Assembly (NCBI RefSeq): GCF_000427295.1
Contig: NZ_ATNM01000003.1
Coordinates: 43,351 to 107,350, forward strand
DNA length: 64,000 nucleotides
Direction of reading: 5' to 3'
Source: Cyclobacterium qasimii M12-11B
Lineage (GTDB): Bacteria; Bacteroidota; Bacteroidia; Cytophagales; Cyclobacteriaceae
A model generated the notes under the pieces. The model was not told the DNA's origin and did no database searches. It worked only from the letters and a program-made list of their open reading frames with translations. Positions within the stretch are counted from its first letter, which is position 1; each line of letters opens with the position of its first letter. This document shows positions 29,106 through 38,081 of the stretch, piece by piece. The position numbers were made by a program, and so were the translations under genes.

Positions 29106-30578
29106 ATGATCAAGATGAAAAAAATAAATTACGCTTTATTTCTACTACTATTTGCCAACAATTTATTTGCGCAGGCTCCATGGAAATTTCATGGTTCCCT
29201 CGAGGTCGCATCGAATGGGCATTATATCACACATCAAGATGGCACCCCCTTCCTTTGGATTGGAGATACGGGATGGGGTTTGTTCCAACAACTCAATAGA
29301 GAGGAGGTGGATAAATACTTGGATCACAGGCAAAAAACCGGTTTCAATGTCATTCAATCTGTGGCCTTTTGGTACCCACATGGCGGAGGAATAGATAGTG
29401 GCCCACACAACGCTGCAAATGCATACGGGCACCGCCCTTTTACTGGAGGAGAAGATTCACCAAATACATCAGAGCCATTAATAGTGGCTGGTGGGAGTCC
29501 TAGTGCCCCAAATGATTATTGGGACCATGCAGATTACATTATCCAAGGAATTAAAAAACGCAACATGTACATTGCCCTGCTACCAAACTGGGGAAGGTCC
29601 TATATCACTACTCAATTTGGAGGAACCCATTCCGAATTTAATATACAGGAAGCCAAGGAATACGGGGCTTTTCTTGGTAAAAGGTATAAAAATGAACCTC
29701 ATATTCTTTGGGTGTTGGGAGGAGATGCCAAAGGTATTTCAACAGATAGTGAAAAAAACTTTGATTCAAGAGCAATTTTCAGAGCCATGGCTGAAGGTAT
29801 TGTTCAGGGAGTCACCAATCAATCTCCAAAATGGAATGAAGCAGACCCTGCATGGAAAAAAGTTTTCATCACTTATCACCCAGATGGGGACGCAGACAAG
29901 AACTCCTCAAATTGGTTTCACGAGGATAAATGGCTTACGGCAAATGGAGTAGAAGTATGGAAGGAAGTAGAAGAAGTTTATCCCAGCATGTTGAGGGAAT
30001 ACAATTTGGATCATCCAAAAAAGCCAAGTTTATTCTTAGAAGGCTCTTATGAGTTTAGTGCTTATGGACATGATTGTGGTTGGGTTTCTCCAGTAAGGAT
30101 CCGCCGACAAGTTTATCACACTTTTTTTGCTGGGGGAGCTGGACACACATATGGTGCAGGCCCTATTTGGCCGATGCGAGGTAATAAAGGAAACTACAGT
30201 TGTGGGTACACTTGGCAACAAGCCTTGGATTTCCCCGGCGCTTTTCAATTTGCTCAACTCGCAAAAAACTTTCTTGTCTCACACCAATGGGCAGAATGGG
30301 TACCCGATCAAAGCATTTTGCAAGGGACAGCCAGCGAGGGTGAAAGCCTTAGAGCAGCTGTAAAACTAGGCAATAGTGAAATGCTATTGGTCTATTTTTC
30401 CAATAACTCCAATGGAACAGTAAAAAACACTTTGACAAAACCTGCAGAAGCCAAATGGTTTGACCCAAGCGAAGGACGGGAAACAAAAGCAGATGCATTT
30501 GAACCTGATGAGCAACGTGAAATAAAACCTCCTTCGGGATGGGAAGATGCTATATTGGTCTTAACAGCAAAGAAGTAA
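29106..30578 (+). CDS. Glycoside hydrolase, GH140/apiosidase-like (DUF4038)
   Basis: A 490-residue secreted enzyme. The signal peptide (LFLLLFANNLFAQ) is followed by a DUF4038-type (beta/alpha)8 barrel: GTPFLWIGDTGWGLFQQL, HRQKTGFNVIQS and DYIIQGIKKRNMYIALLPNW. Candidate catalytic acids are Asp207 in WVLGGD and Glu312 in LFLEGSYEF. They sit at the strand ends expected for GH140 apiosidase-type enzymes. A C-terminal all-beta domain follows (about residues 400-490, with AKWFDPSEGRE). It probably releases a branched or terminal sugar from a complex glycan. Substrate is not determinable here. It may start at 29106 or at the ATG three codons later. Divergent from the metalloprotease gene. Confidence 0.8.
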   Translation: MIKMKKINYALFLLLFANNLFAQAPWKFHGSLEVASNGHYITHQDGTPFLWIGDTGWGLFQQLNREEVDKYLDHRQKTGFNVIQSVAFWYPHGGGIDSGPHNAANAYGHRPFTGGEDSPNTSEPLIVAGGSPSAPNDYWDHADYIIQGIKKRNMYIALLPNWGRSYITTQFGGTHSEFNIQEAKEYGAFLGKRYKNEPHILWVLGGDAKGISTDSEKNFDSRAIFRAMAEGIVQGVTNQSPKWNEADPAWKKVFITYHPDGDADKNSSNWFHEDKWLTANGVEVWKEVEEVYPSMLREYNLDHPKKPSLFLEGSYEFSAYGHDCGWVSPVRIRRQVYHTFFAGGAGHTYGAGPIWPMRGNKGNYSCGYTWQQALDFPGAFQFAQLAKNFLVSHQWAEWVPDQSILQGTASEGESLRAAVKLGNSEMLLVYFSNNSNGTVKNTLTKPAEAKWFDPSEGRETKADAFEPDEQREIKPPSGWEDAILVLTAKK

Positions 30579-30851
30579 TTAAAAGTGGGAATTTCACCAT
30601 CATTTTACTACATAGTCTTTCCTGTATTACCATTTAAAATTGCGCAATAGGTATTGGAAAATCACATACAATGGATCTCCTGCACTAACTCGGTAAAAAA
30701 GGGCTATTATTAGTGTATATTAATGGAGCGTTTAATTGATTTTCAATTACATCCTTCAGTCATAAATTTGTACTAACCAGAAAACCCTAAAAATTATTAA
30801 TTGGCATCATTTTTATCTAATTTAATCCCAACCTCAACCAACAAAATAATT

Positions 30852-31694
30852 ATGAATGAAGCTTATCAAAAACTAAAAGAGCTCTTAATGGGTGATCTGG
30901 AAAGTGTAGAGCAATTGGCCATTTCAATTTTCTTTGGGGCTTTGATCTTGATTTTCTTTATTTACCTATCCCGATGGATAAAAAACCTTGTCAGCAATAG
31001 ACTGACTAGAAATACAGATGACAGGCTACTTGCCGATTTTATCAGCGCTGCCATTAGAAGCCTGGTGATGATTTTTGGGTTGGTCCTTTTGCTACGCTTT
31101 TTAGGGTTGACAGGTGTGGTTAATAGTATACTTGCCGGTGCGGGTATCACCGCTTTTATTATTGGTTTTGCCCTTAAAGACATCGGTGAAAATTTCCTTG
31201 CAGGGATTCTACTTGCCTTCAAAAGACCTTTTAAGATTGGTGACATGGTGGAAATCAATGGGATTAACGGAAAAGTGCTGGCCCTGAACCTTCGGGACAC
31301 ACAGGTCAAAACCGTAGATGGCAAAGATGTCTTTATCCCCAATGCCTCCATCATAAAAAACCCAATGATCAATTATACCATTGATGGTTACCTGAGCTAC
31401 AGTTTCACTGTGGGCCTGGATTACGGATCCAACTATGTCGCCGCAATGAAATTGATTTCCGAACTCATTCAATCCATTCCTGGAGTACTGGATGGAGACA
31501 AAAAACCTACCGTTTTGGTGAAAGAGCTGGCCTCTTCTACCCTGAATGTGAAAGTCACCTATTGGGTAAACACCTATAATTATGACCAAACGGATGCCAA
31601 AATACATTCCAATGCCATCCTGAAAGTACTCACAGGTTTGGAACAAGAAGGCTTTAATCTCCCTGGGAATATCGTAGAAGTTAAAAACCGCTAA
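30852..31694 (+). CDS. Small-conductance mechanosensitive channel (MscS family)
   Basis: About 280 residues from ATG 30852; an upstream in-frame TTG at 30801 is rejected because the ATG fits the family N-terminus. An N-terminal helix is followed by three transmembrane segments (about 21-40, 62-85, 90-115). The pore-lining TM3 is rich in Gly/Ala (GAGITAFIIGFALKDIGENF). The MscS beta-domain follows: FKIGDMVEINGINGKV, and then FIPNASIIKNPMINYT. It opens under membrane tension to release solutes during hypo-osmotic shock. It is monocistronic, with a hairpin terminator at 31802. Confidence 0.9.
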   Translation: MNEAYQKLKELLMGDLESVEQLAISIFFGALILIFFIYLSRWIKNLVSNRLTRNTDDRLLADFISAAIRSLVMIFGLVLLLRFLGLTGVVNSILAGAGITAFIIGFALKDIGENFLAGILLAFKRPFKIGDMVEINGINGKVLALNLRDTQVKTVDGKDVFIPNASIIKNPMINYTIDGYLSYSFTVGLDYGSNYVAAMKLISELIQSIPGVLDGDKKPTVLVKELASSTLNVKVTYWVNTYNYDQTDAKIHSNAILKVLTGLEQEGFNLPGNIVEVKNR

Positions 31695-31801
31695 TAATTA
31701 CCACCAATAATAGCCTGATCAATCTTGAAAACAGGGTTAAACCCAGATTCTAAGACTTGGAGGGGATGTAATGACGCTAAAATAAGTTAATATCCATTTA
31801 T

Positions 31802-31828
31802 AAAACCACGGGCTAAATCCGTGGTTTT
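31802..31828 (+). terminator. Hairpin downstream of mscS
   Basis: AAAACCACGG (31802-31811) pairs perfectly with CCGTGGTTTT (31819-31828) around a 7-base loop, followed by AATTTTT. It lies 107 bases after the channel stop. The GGGCTAAA-type loop also resembles REP-like palindromes seen in Bacteroidota, so it could be both. Confidence 0.6.
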
Positions 31829-31941
31829 AATTTTTCACCCTTTCGGGGCTGATAAATTCGTGCAATGACTCAATTTTACCATGATTACGCTAAGTCTATT
31901 GAGCGTTAGATGATATAATGTGACAGGGTTTACCTCAGAGA

Positions 31942-32169
31942 TTAATCCTCTCCCAAGGCCCCCACTTGCCTATCTTCCTCTATGTATTTAATGCCCGAGA
32001 TTTTCAAGTCGTCCAACTTGCTTTCATTTCCGGAACTACAGCCAGTGATGATTCCGGAAAGCTTCAAAATCTGCTTGATGGTACAGCCTTTTTGTCTTAA
32101 TTCTCCTGCAATCTGCTCGATCTTTCCTGAAGCATTTTCTTCAACCGACGCAATAAAGTTTCTTTTCAT
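31942..32169 (-). CDS. Stand-alone I9 (subtilisin propeptide-like) protease inhibitor
   Basis: A 75-residue protein, 11 bases downstream of the subtilase and on the same strand. It has the layout of an inhibitor-I9/subtilisin prodomain: KRNFIASVEENASGKIEQIA, a helix with LRQKGCTIKQIL, a middle strand LSGIITGCSS, and the closing helix-strand LDDLKISGIKYIEEDRQVG. That end matches the L..L.GV..VE.D..V ending of prodomains that plug the protease active site. There is no signal peptide. It is probably a trans-acting chaperone or inhibitor of the neighbouring protease, comparable to the free I9-like proteins of fungi. The identification rests on pattern alone. Confidence 0.65.
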   Translation of the reverse strand: MKRNFIASVEENASGKIEQIAGELRQKGCTIKQILKLSGIITGCSSGNESKLDDLKISGIKYIEEDRQVGALGED

Positions 32170-32180
32170 GGTTTTTGAAT

Positions 32181-33488
32181 TTATTGCGGTGCTTGCACTA
32201 GTCCTGTTCCGGCATCTCTGGCTGGTAAGCCCACATTTCGTGCACTAGTAGTAAGTTTGTTCCAAATCTCCTTTGGACTGGCATCCGGATAGGCTTCACA
32301 CAATAAGGCTGCCACACCGGCTACATAAGGTGTGGCCATGCTTGTGCCACTAATGATGGCATACTCCTGAGGCTTCTTCCATGAGCTGTAAATCTCCACC
32401 CCCGGTCCAGCTATATCCACACTTCCTCCATCTGGGTTTAAACCTCCACATGAAAAATTGGCGATAGCAGAATTCTGGTCCAAAGCTCCTACCGCTATGA
32501 TATTGGGGCAATTCCCAGGATGATTGACAGGTTTTATAGAGTCATGGCTTCGCTGACTGTCATTTCCCGCTGCGGCAATAATCAGCGTCCCCATGTCCAT
32601 GGATCTTTTGGCCAGGTCATTGTAGATATTGGAATACCTGTCATTCTCTCCTACAGAGGCCCCAAGCGACATCGAAATTACCTTGCAGCCGTTATTCACC
32701 GCCCATTCCATTCCTGCCAATATTCCGCTATCGCTGCCCACACCTTTATTGGACAACACTTTCCCAGCATAAAGCGTGGCTTCACTGGCGGTTCCATATC
32801 GAATACCAGTGCTGGCATTTACACCCCCTGTGGCTATCCCCGCACAATGTGTACCATGTCCATTAAAATCATCAACTGTCTCACCAGCTATAAAGGATTT
32901 AGAGAATACCTCACGGTTTAGAAAATCAGGATGATCAAGGGTCATGCCCGTGTCCAATATGGCTAAATTTACACCCCTACCTGTTTTGTTACTTTGCAAT
33001 GCACCCAAGGCATGAATGGCCCAGTAAGCCACAGCATCGTTTTCAAAAACTGGAGGAACCACCACAGGTGGATCAGTAGGCCCAGCCACTGGCTTTTTGA
33101 CGCCGAAAATCTGGCAAATAAAATTCCAAAGCAACATCCCTATATTTGTTTGCGGGGGAGCATCCAAAGCATAAACAAAGCGCTCTGGTTCCATGTATTG
33201 AAAGGATTGTTTTGCTGCCATCAGGCTATTCACCTGCTCATCATGGTCCGCATTGATAACGGCTACATTGAATTTTTCAAAGACAATACCGTCGCCTTCT
33301 GAAAAAGCTTTTTCATAGTCTTCTTCCTTGCTTTTGTAAGCCCCGGAAGGCGCCAACCTAAGTGCAGCTCCTGTAGCCTCTTCATTGATGTTTTTAAAAC
33401 TTGCATCAGGATGAAGCAAAACCAATTTTTTACCAGTGAACTTAGGCTTGTTGCCCGAAGCTGCCTGGTTGTTGATATAGGGATTCAT
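32181..33488 (-). CDS. S8 subtilase without signal peptide
   Basis: A 435-residue subtilisin-family serine protease with a complete catalytic set: Asp179 in LDTGM, His211 in GHGTHCAG, oxyanion Asn309 in AAAGND and Ser383 in GTSMATP. The first 110 residues form a propeptide-like region (KLVLLHPDA, FNVAVINADHDEQVNSLMA). A Pro-rich hinge (GPTDPPVVVPPVFE) precedes the protease domain. No signal peptide or transmembrane segment is visible, so it is cytoplasmic or leaves the cell by a non-Sec route. It is followed by the I9-like gene and preceded, 278 bases upstream, by a gp19-type tail-tube gene on the same strand. Confidence 0.9.
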   Translation of the reverse strand: MNPYINNQAASGNKPKFTGKKLVLLHPDASFKNINEEATGAALRLAPSGAYKSKEEDYEKAFSEGDGIVFEKFNVAVINADHDEQVNSLMAAKQSFQYMEPERFVYALDAPPQTNIGMLLWNFICQIFGVKKPVAGPTDPPVVVPPVFENDAVAYWAIHALGALQSNKTGRGVNLAILDTGMTLDHPDFLNREVFSKSFIAGETVDDFNGHGTHCAGIATGGVNASTGIRYGTASEATLYAGKVLSNKGVGSDSGILAGMEWAVNNGCKVISMSLGASVGENDRYSNIYNDLAKRSMDMGTLIIAAAGNDSQRSHDSIKPVNHPGNCPNIIAVGALDQNSAIANFSCGGLNPDGGSVDIAGPGVEIYSSWKKPQEYAIISGTSMATPYVAGVAALLCEAYPDASPKEIWNKLTTSARNVGLPARDAGTGLVQAPQ

Positions 33489-33766
33489 AATATGTAGTGG
33501 TTAAAGGGTTTGGTACTAAAATTAAAAACTTAAATCACTGTTAAGTTAACAAAAAATTCGTGAATTCAACCAGCCAAAAACCACATAACTTACTGAATTA
33601 CTGATTAATTCAAGGGAGTTCCTGTTGGGGTTATTCCACAAGGTGTGCATTTCAATAAAGAAAATCGGGAGTTTTTTAATTAGCTATTCGAATGACTATC
33701 TATTCCGAGATGGAATCAATTCAAATTCTTGGTCAGAAGAAAATAACCAAATCATTTTAATAAATA

Positions 33767-34225
33767 TTAACCTCCATTTATGATGGCTAAACCTTCGTGA
33801 GCCAGTTCCATTGTTTCAATGGCTATTTCGCCGGTATCCGAGTTTAAGTCTGTCCCAGTGATTTTGGTTGGCCAGGCGTTGGATAAGTTCCAGGTCATTG
33901 TAGGATTTCCGGATTCATCTACCAATTCAATAATGACATTCTCCCGTTTTACCGAATTCATCTTAAAAGAATTGAACCAATCATTGAATTTACCCTCATT
34001 TGAAAAAACGCCTTTTTTCAGGTTTACAATGCCACTATTTGAAATTCCCGGCAATTTTATGGTGGAAAAAGTCTTGCTTCCACCCTTTCTGTATTCCAAA
34101 GGAGCTGCTTCTGTATCCAAACCTGAAACCTCCTGAAAAGACACCGGGCTATCAAGTGTTTTAAACTTTATAGTAAAGTAAAACTTAGGTTGTGGCCAAA
34201 CTGAATCCTGTATTTCTCCTGCCAT
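33767..34225 (-). CDS. Orphan phage/CIS tail-tube protein (gp19 family)
   Basis: A 152-residue protein with the tail-tube pattern of T4 gp19-like proteins: PKFYFTIKF, SFQEVSGLDTEAAPLEYRKG, KLPGISNSGIVNLKKGVF, the central WFNSF and the ending LSNAWPTKITGTDLNSDTG then ELAHEGL. In phages and contractile injection systems this subunit polymerises as the inner tube. Here no sheath, baseplate, spike or AAA protein is nearby, so this is an orphan copy. The adjacent minus-strand genes (PH-like membrane protein upstream, subtilase and inhibitor downstream) suggest a small module. The family call is strong. The function of an isolated tube protein is open. Confidence 0.85.
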   Translation of the reverse strand: MAGEIQDSVWPQPKFYFTIKFKTLDSPVSFQEVSGLDTEAAPLEYRKGGSKTFSTIKLPGISNSGIVNLKKGVFSNEGKFNDWFNSFKMNSVKRENVIIELVDESGNPTMTWNLSNAWPTKITGTDLNSDTGEIAIETMELAHEGLAIINGG

Positions 34226-34255
34226 AATTTATTAGGTTTATAACTAAGGACTAAA

Positions 34256-34711
34256 TTAATGTTTGCAATTGTTTACCAGGGCTTGTTTGAGTCGCTCCGG
34301 CTCAGCGGTTCCCACCATCACCCTCTTACTTTTCCCATTGCTTTTGTACTTTATCCGCAATGCTTTCCAGCCATGTATGCTGTAAAGCATGCCTTTTGGC
34401 GTAATCCTAATTCCAATACCATAATACCATGGCACCCTGATAATCTCCGTTTCTTCCAATTCATCAATATCAAATTTGAAGTTTATTAGCCCGATGCCAT
34501 AGGACAGTCTGAGCGTAGCTCCATTAACTTCAACCGTAAGTTTGTGGAGCATAAATCCCAAAATAACAAGAAATGAACTTAGTACCAGAAATGGAGTAAA
34601 AGTAAGTGGATTGTCTCCCCACTGCAGCGCGTAGGCCAGGCAGAGAAAAACAACCAATAGTGTAAACAGTATGATTACAACCCATCCGAATTGCGATTGC
34701 TTGTATTTCAT
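34256..34711 (-). CDS. Two-TM membrane protein with C-terminal PH-like domain
   Basis: A 151-residue protein of no firmly recognised family. Two hydrophobic helices span about residues 9-29 and 40-56. They are followed by a cytoplasmic beta-rich domain (LRLSYGIGLINFKFDIDELEETEIIRV) with a final helix (PERLKQALVN), as in bacterial PH-like domains. It ends 30 bases before the tail-tube start on the same strand, so the two are probably co-transcribed. It could anchor or regulate the neighbours at the inner membrane, but that is inference. Confidence 0.6.
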   Translation of the reverse strand: MKYKQSQFGWVVIILFTLLVVFLCLAYALQWGDNPLTFTPFLVLSSFLVILGFMLHKLTVEVNGATLRLSYGIGLINFKFDIDELEETEIIRVPWYYGIGIRITPKGMLYSIHGWKALRIKYKSNGKSKRVMVGTAEPERLKQALVNNCKH

Positions 34712-34955
34712 AAGTGACTGATATTAAAACCGGTATGACAGACCAATATATTGATTTATCTTAGCATTTCCATTTTATTGTAGCGCATTCTAAACAATAA
34801 GTAATCGACTATAATAAAACATTCCAATGCCCCAATTTCCTTGCCTACATAAGGTATGATGATTTGGCAAACCACAAATCTCACTTATTAAAAAAATAAA
34901 AGTTAACAGTTTTACCGCTATTAAAACCGTTTGTTTTACTTCCTTAATCTCTGTT

Positions 34956-35522
34956 TTAGTGTTTATTAGTTAAAACTTTTAAAATTTCGACGGGTGTCAT
35001 CCTTTCTGTATAATTGGCTTCAACATGTGAAGCAATTACCCTGAAATCTTTACCTATTACAAAAGTTGCTGGGACAGGAAGGGTTATTGAACCATCACCA
35101 TTTAGGGCAGAAAGATCTCGTCTCTGGTGATAGTCTTTACCAGGGTCAAATTGCAGATTATATGCCTTGATTACCTCTTGATCACTATCGCTTAATACTT
35201 CAAATCCAAGTTCATTTTTTTGAGTAATGGTTAGCGCATCATCAGGTTTCTGTGGGCTTATTGCTATTACTTTTGTATTAAATCCATTGAATTGATCCAC
35301 ATATTGTTGAATTTCTCTCAGGTCAAGATTACATATGGGACACCATTCTCCTCTGTAAAATTTTAATATAACTGGCCCTGATTTCAAACAATCAGAAAGT
35401 GAAATCATATTACCAAACGCATTGGGTAAAACAAAGTCTGGAGCCCTATCTCCAACCTTTAATCCTTTTACGTTGGAAGCATTCGCTATAACTAATTTCT
35501 GGAATTCTTGTAATTTACTCAT
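34956..35522 (-). CDS. Peroxiredoxin-like protein (AhpC/TSA fold)
   Basis: A 188-residue cytoplasmic thioredoxin-fold protein: GDRAPDFVLPNAFGN, then VILKFYRGEWCPICNLDL with the active-site Cys pair spaced C-x-x-C. The N-terminal helix and the LPVPATFVIGKD motif fit the peroxiredoxin-like family. It probably reduces peroxides. The gene stands alone, 244 bases upstream of the PH-like gene. A clear paralogue is encoded at 45258-45908. Confidence 0.85.
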   Translation of the reverse strand: MSKLQEFQKLVIANASNVKGLKVGDRAPDFVLPNAFGNMISLSDCLKSGPVILKFYRGEWCPICNLDLREIQQYVDQFNGFNTKVIAISPQKPDDALTITQKNELGFEVLSDSDQEVIKAYNLQFDPGKDYHQRRDLSALNGDGSITLPVPATFVIGKDFRVIASHVEANYTERMTPVEILKVLTNKH

Positions 35523-35826
35523 GAATATTTTTTAATGTAACAATACCATTTTAAAAATTAAAACGCTTTATAAATGTCACTGAAATTCAAAGTGAAATTA
35601 TTGATTGTAAACGCTATTAATTTCCTTTGTTCCAATGAAGGATATCAGTCAGGTAAAGCCTACCCTGCTCTTTATTCGCCTTATAACTCACCACTAAACT
35701 AACTAAGTTCACATGATTATGAAAATATTGGTTAAAGCTAGAGATAGCATTTTTTTATGGGTAACATTTCACCTCCTTAATTACGAATTCACAAATTGGC
35801 CTTTCTACCCAAGAGGTTTATTAAAA

Positions 35827-36060
35827 TTGACCAAATGCAATGGTTAGAATTCACTAGGCATGTTTAATCCCCATTAACAATAGTCTAATCTCCAAGGCTA
35901 TCATTTGGTTAAACCCTAAGCTGTTGAAAATCCCATGGCACCTCAAGCTCAAGCAGGAAGCTATTCAATATCAAAGCCCTATATCTTATCTTACTGCCTT
36001 TACCTTAACTCTTTATAAAAAAAAATCAATGGGAATAGACTTTAGTCCATTTATAAGAGG
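35827..36060. repeat. Diverged direct repeat, copy A (REP-like)
   Basis: This stretch shares an ordered series of blocks with 38082-38260. TTGACCAAATGCAATG at 35827 matches TTGACCAATTGCGATG at 38082. A CATGTTTAATCCCCATTAA-like block follows, and then CACCTCAAGCTCAAGCAGGA at 35939 matches CACCTCCAGCTAAAGCAGGA at 38180. Both lie in gene-free DNA in the same orientation and flank the Cthe_2159-type gene. Divergence is substantial. Confidence 0.6.
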
Positions 36061-36167
36061 GTATTTTTAAAACCCTGTCTTTAGCTAAAAATTACCCGAT
36101 AAATTGGTTTTTAATAAACCCCAATTTGTCGGCAGCTTAGGTCCATTACCTGCTATTTATTCCTCTA

Positions 36168-36211
36168 AAAAAAAAGCGTCTAAGGGAGGAAACTTTTCCT
36201 CCCTTAGACGC
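36168..36211 (-). terminator. Strong rho-independent terminator of the carbohydrate-binding gene
   Basis: GCGTCTAAGGGAGGA (from 36176) pairs with TCCTCCCTTAGACGC (ending 36211), a perfect stem of at least 15 bp with a 6-base loop. On the minus strand it is followed by a run of eight T's. It lies 58 bases beyond the stop of the gene at 36269. Confidence 0.9.
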
Positions 36212-36268
36212 TAAAAGCCAAACGGTATTCTTGATGTGTTCGGTTTAATTTATTTTTTCAAAAATCAG

Positions 36269-37840
36269 TTACCTTCTTCCTCCCTCACCTGGTTCTCCTG
36301 TAGGTCCCAATTCCCCTCCGATTTGGTTAACCGTACTATTAATGGTAAAGGATACACCTGAATCTGTTCCCCCATTGTAGGTTCCAGCCGTATACAATCC
36401 ATTTACTTCAGTACCTCCACTGACGGTTCCCCCAGTGTAGATAGCATAGCTAGTACCCGTTACTAATTTTGCATTGGAATAAATGATGGTATTTACCCTA
36501 TTTGGCACTTCAAAAGTTAGGGCTTCTGTACCATCTTCCGATTGGATGTTCATCAGGGTGTTGGAACTGATGCCACCAAAAATTACTGTGTTTTGTGTGC
36601 TTTCACTTACTGTTGGAAACGATGAGTTCAGCCCCAAACCTAAAATGGTTCCTCCTGTGATTTTAAATAAATTGTCATCAGTATCAAAACTACCATCAGG
36701 TTCATCTGTTCTAACTGCTATAGCAATAGTTATACCCCCTGTAATGGTAATTCCGGTATTGCTATCAATGGCATCATTGAGGGTGCTATAAACATAGGTA
36801 TTCCCTCCATTTATGTACAAAGACCCAATTGCGTTAAGGCCATCATCATAGGCATTGATATTTATGGTACCTCCATTTATGGTCATTATTCCTTTTGACT
36901 CCATCCCTTCACCTTCAGTAGTATTTATCACAAAATCACCCCCATTTATGGTTACATTAGGCGTAATTGAATCATCTGGCTCGTCCTCCTCATCAATATC
37001 ATAAGAGGCAGCAATGCCATCATCGATAGCATTTATGACAAAGGTACCATCGTTGATAATAACATAGCCTTCTGCGCAATCTATTCCGTCGCTAGCTGCT
37101 GTTAAATTTAGGCTACCCCCATCTACAATTATGTAATCGTTGGCATGTATAGCATCCGATGCGGCTTCAGTAACAGTGATGGTGCCACTAATTACCCTTA
37201 TATAATCATCACTTGTAATACCATGCTTGAACTTTCCAGCTACAGTAAGTGCTCCGGAACCACTGAATACCAATTGTCCTTCGCTAAAAAATGTTGCTTT
37301 TGCATCCTCATCATCTGGTATATTGCTATAGCTCGAGGCATCTGTCAAGTTATTTACGCCATCCAATACAACAAAAACCGTTTTTGAGGATTGGACATTA
37401 ATCGCAGGACCATCGTTATTCGTTATGCTTAAATCACTTAAGGACAACTTGAATTTCTTGTCACTATAAATTTTCAACATTCCATCAGTGGTTGTGCCTG
37501 ACACTTCATAAGCCACTTTTGAAATGGTGGAATTAACCGTTACATCCGCTCCATCTTGTGTAATTACTACATCATTAGGAACGGGGTTTATTATTGTAGC
37601 TGATGTATTAGAAAACACAATTTGCACCGTGCTTTCAAAAGAAGCATTCTCCAACAAATCATCTTCATCGGCACCTGTATTACCGACGTCTCCTTCTGCC
37701 GTTCCTGTTGTGTTTGTATCTGTTATTTCAATGTCCCCTGACGTTGCAATGATTACAACATCTTCTTCGTCACTACAAGCAGTAAAAGCAGCCAATGCAA
37801 TAGCTAAAACTCCTACTTTTTTTAATGCTTTGTATTTCAT
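36269..37840 (-). CDS. Cthe_2159-type carbohydrate-binding lipoprotein (DUF4353)
   Basis: A 523-residue lipoprotein (signal ending LAAFTACSDEED). The body is a right-handed beta-helix made of repeating strands: SDDYIRVISGTITVTEAASD, DYIIVDGGSLNLTAASDGID, and later coils such as GIMTINGGTININAYDDGLN. Repeated D-G-I/D-A-I turns at each coil look like calcium sites. This is the arrangement of the Cthe_2159 family, described as acidic-polysaccharide binding. It should be surface-exposed and bind an anionic glycan rather than cleave it. The C-terminus is Gly/Arg-rich (GEPGEGGRR). Monocistronic, with its own terminator at 36168, and flanked by repeats A and B. Confidence 0.82.
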   Translation of the reverse strand: MKYKALKKVGVLAIALAAFTACSDEEDVVIIATSGDIEITDTNTTGTAEGDVGNTGADEDDLLENASFESTVQIVFSNTSATIINPVPNDVVITQDGADVTVNSTISKVAYEVSGTTTDGMLKIYSDKKFKLSLSDLSITNNDGPAINVQSSKTVFVVLDGVNNLTDASSYSNIPDDEDAKATFFSEGQLVFSGSGALTVAGKFKHGITSDDYIRVISGTITVTEAASDAIHANDYIIVDGGSLNLTAASDGIDCAEGYVIINDGTFVINAIDDGIAASYDIDEEDEPDDSITPNVTINGGDFVINTTEGEGMESKGIMTINGGTININAYDDGLNAIGSLYINGGNTYVYSTLNDAIDSNTGITITGGITIAIAVRTDEPDGSFDTDDNLFKITGGTILGLGLNSSFPTVSESTQNTVIFGGISSNTLMNIQSEDGTEALTFEVPNRVNTIIYSNAKLVTGTSYAIYTGGTVSGGTEVNGLYTAGTYNGGTDSGVSFTINSTVNQIGGELGPTGEPGEGGRR

Positions 37841-38081
37841 AATACTATAATTTAAAAATGAACTCCCTGTTTTCTTATTAGACGAATGTTTTTATAAAAT
37901 CCCTCGAAAGAATTTTATTCTATGCTGGCAAAAAATCAAAAATGTGTAAAGATTTGAGTATCGATACTGATATTTTATTAAGTGTTAATAAGTAAAAGAG
38001 TGGATTTATTTATGTAATTATTTCTCGTTCATAAATGAACATGCATAAATAGACCTTTCATTTCCTTAGGTTTGAATGGAT

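Noticed and set aside
33767..34225. Prophage, because of a tail-tube protein
   Set aside because: No integrase, terminase, capsid, sheath or baseplate gene is present within 10 kb on either side.
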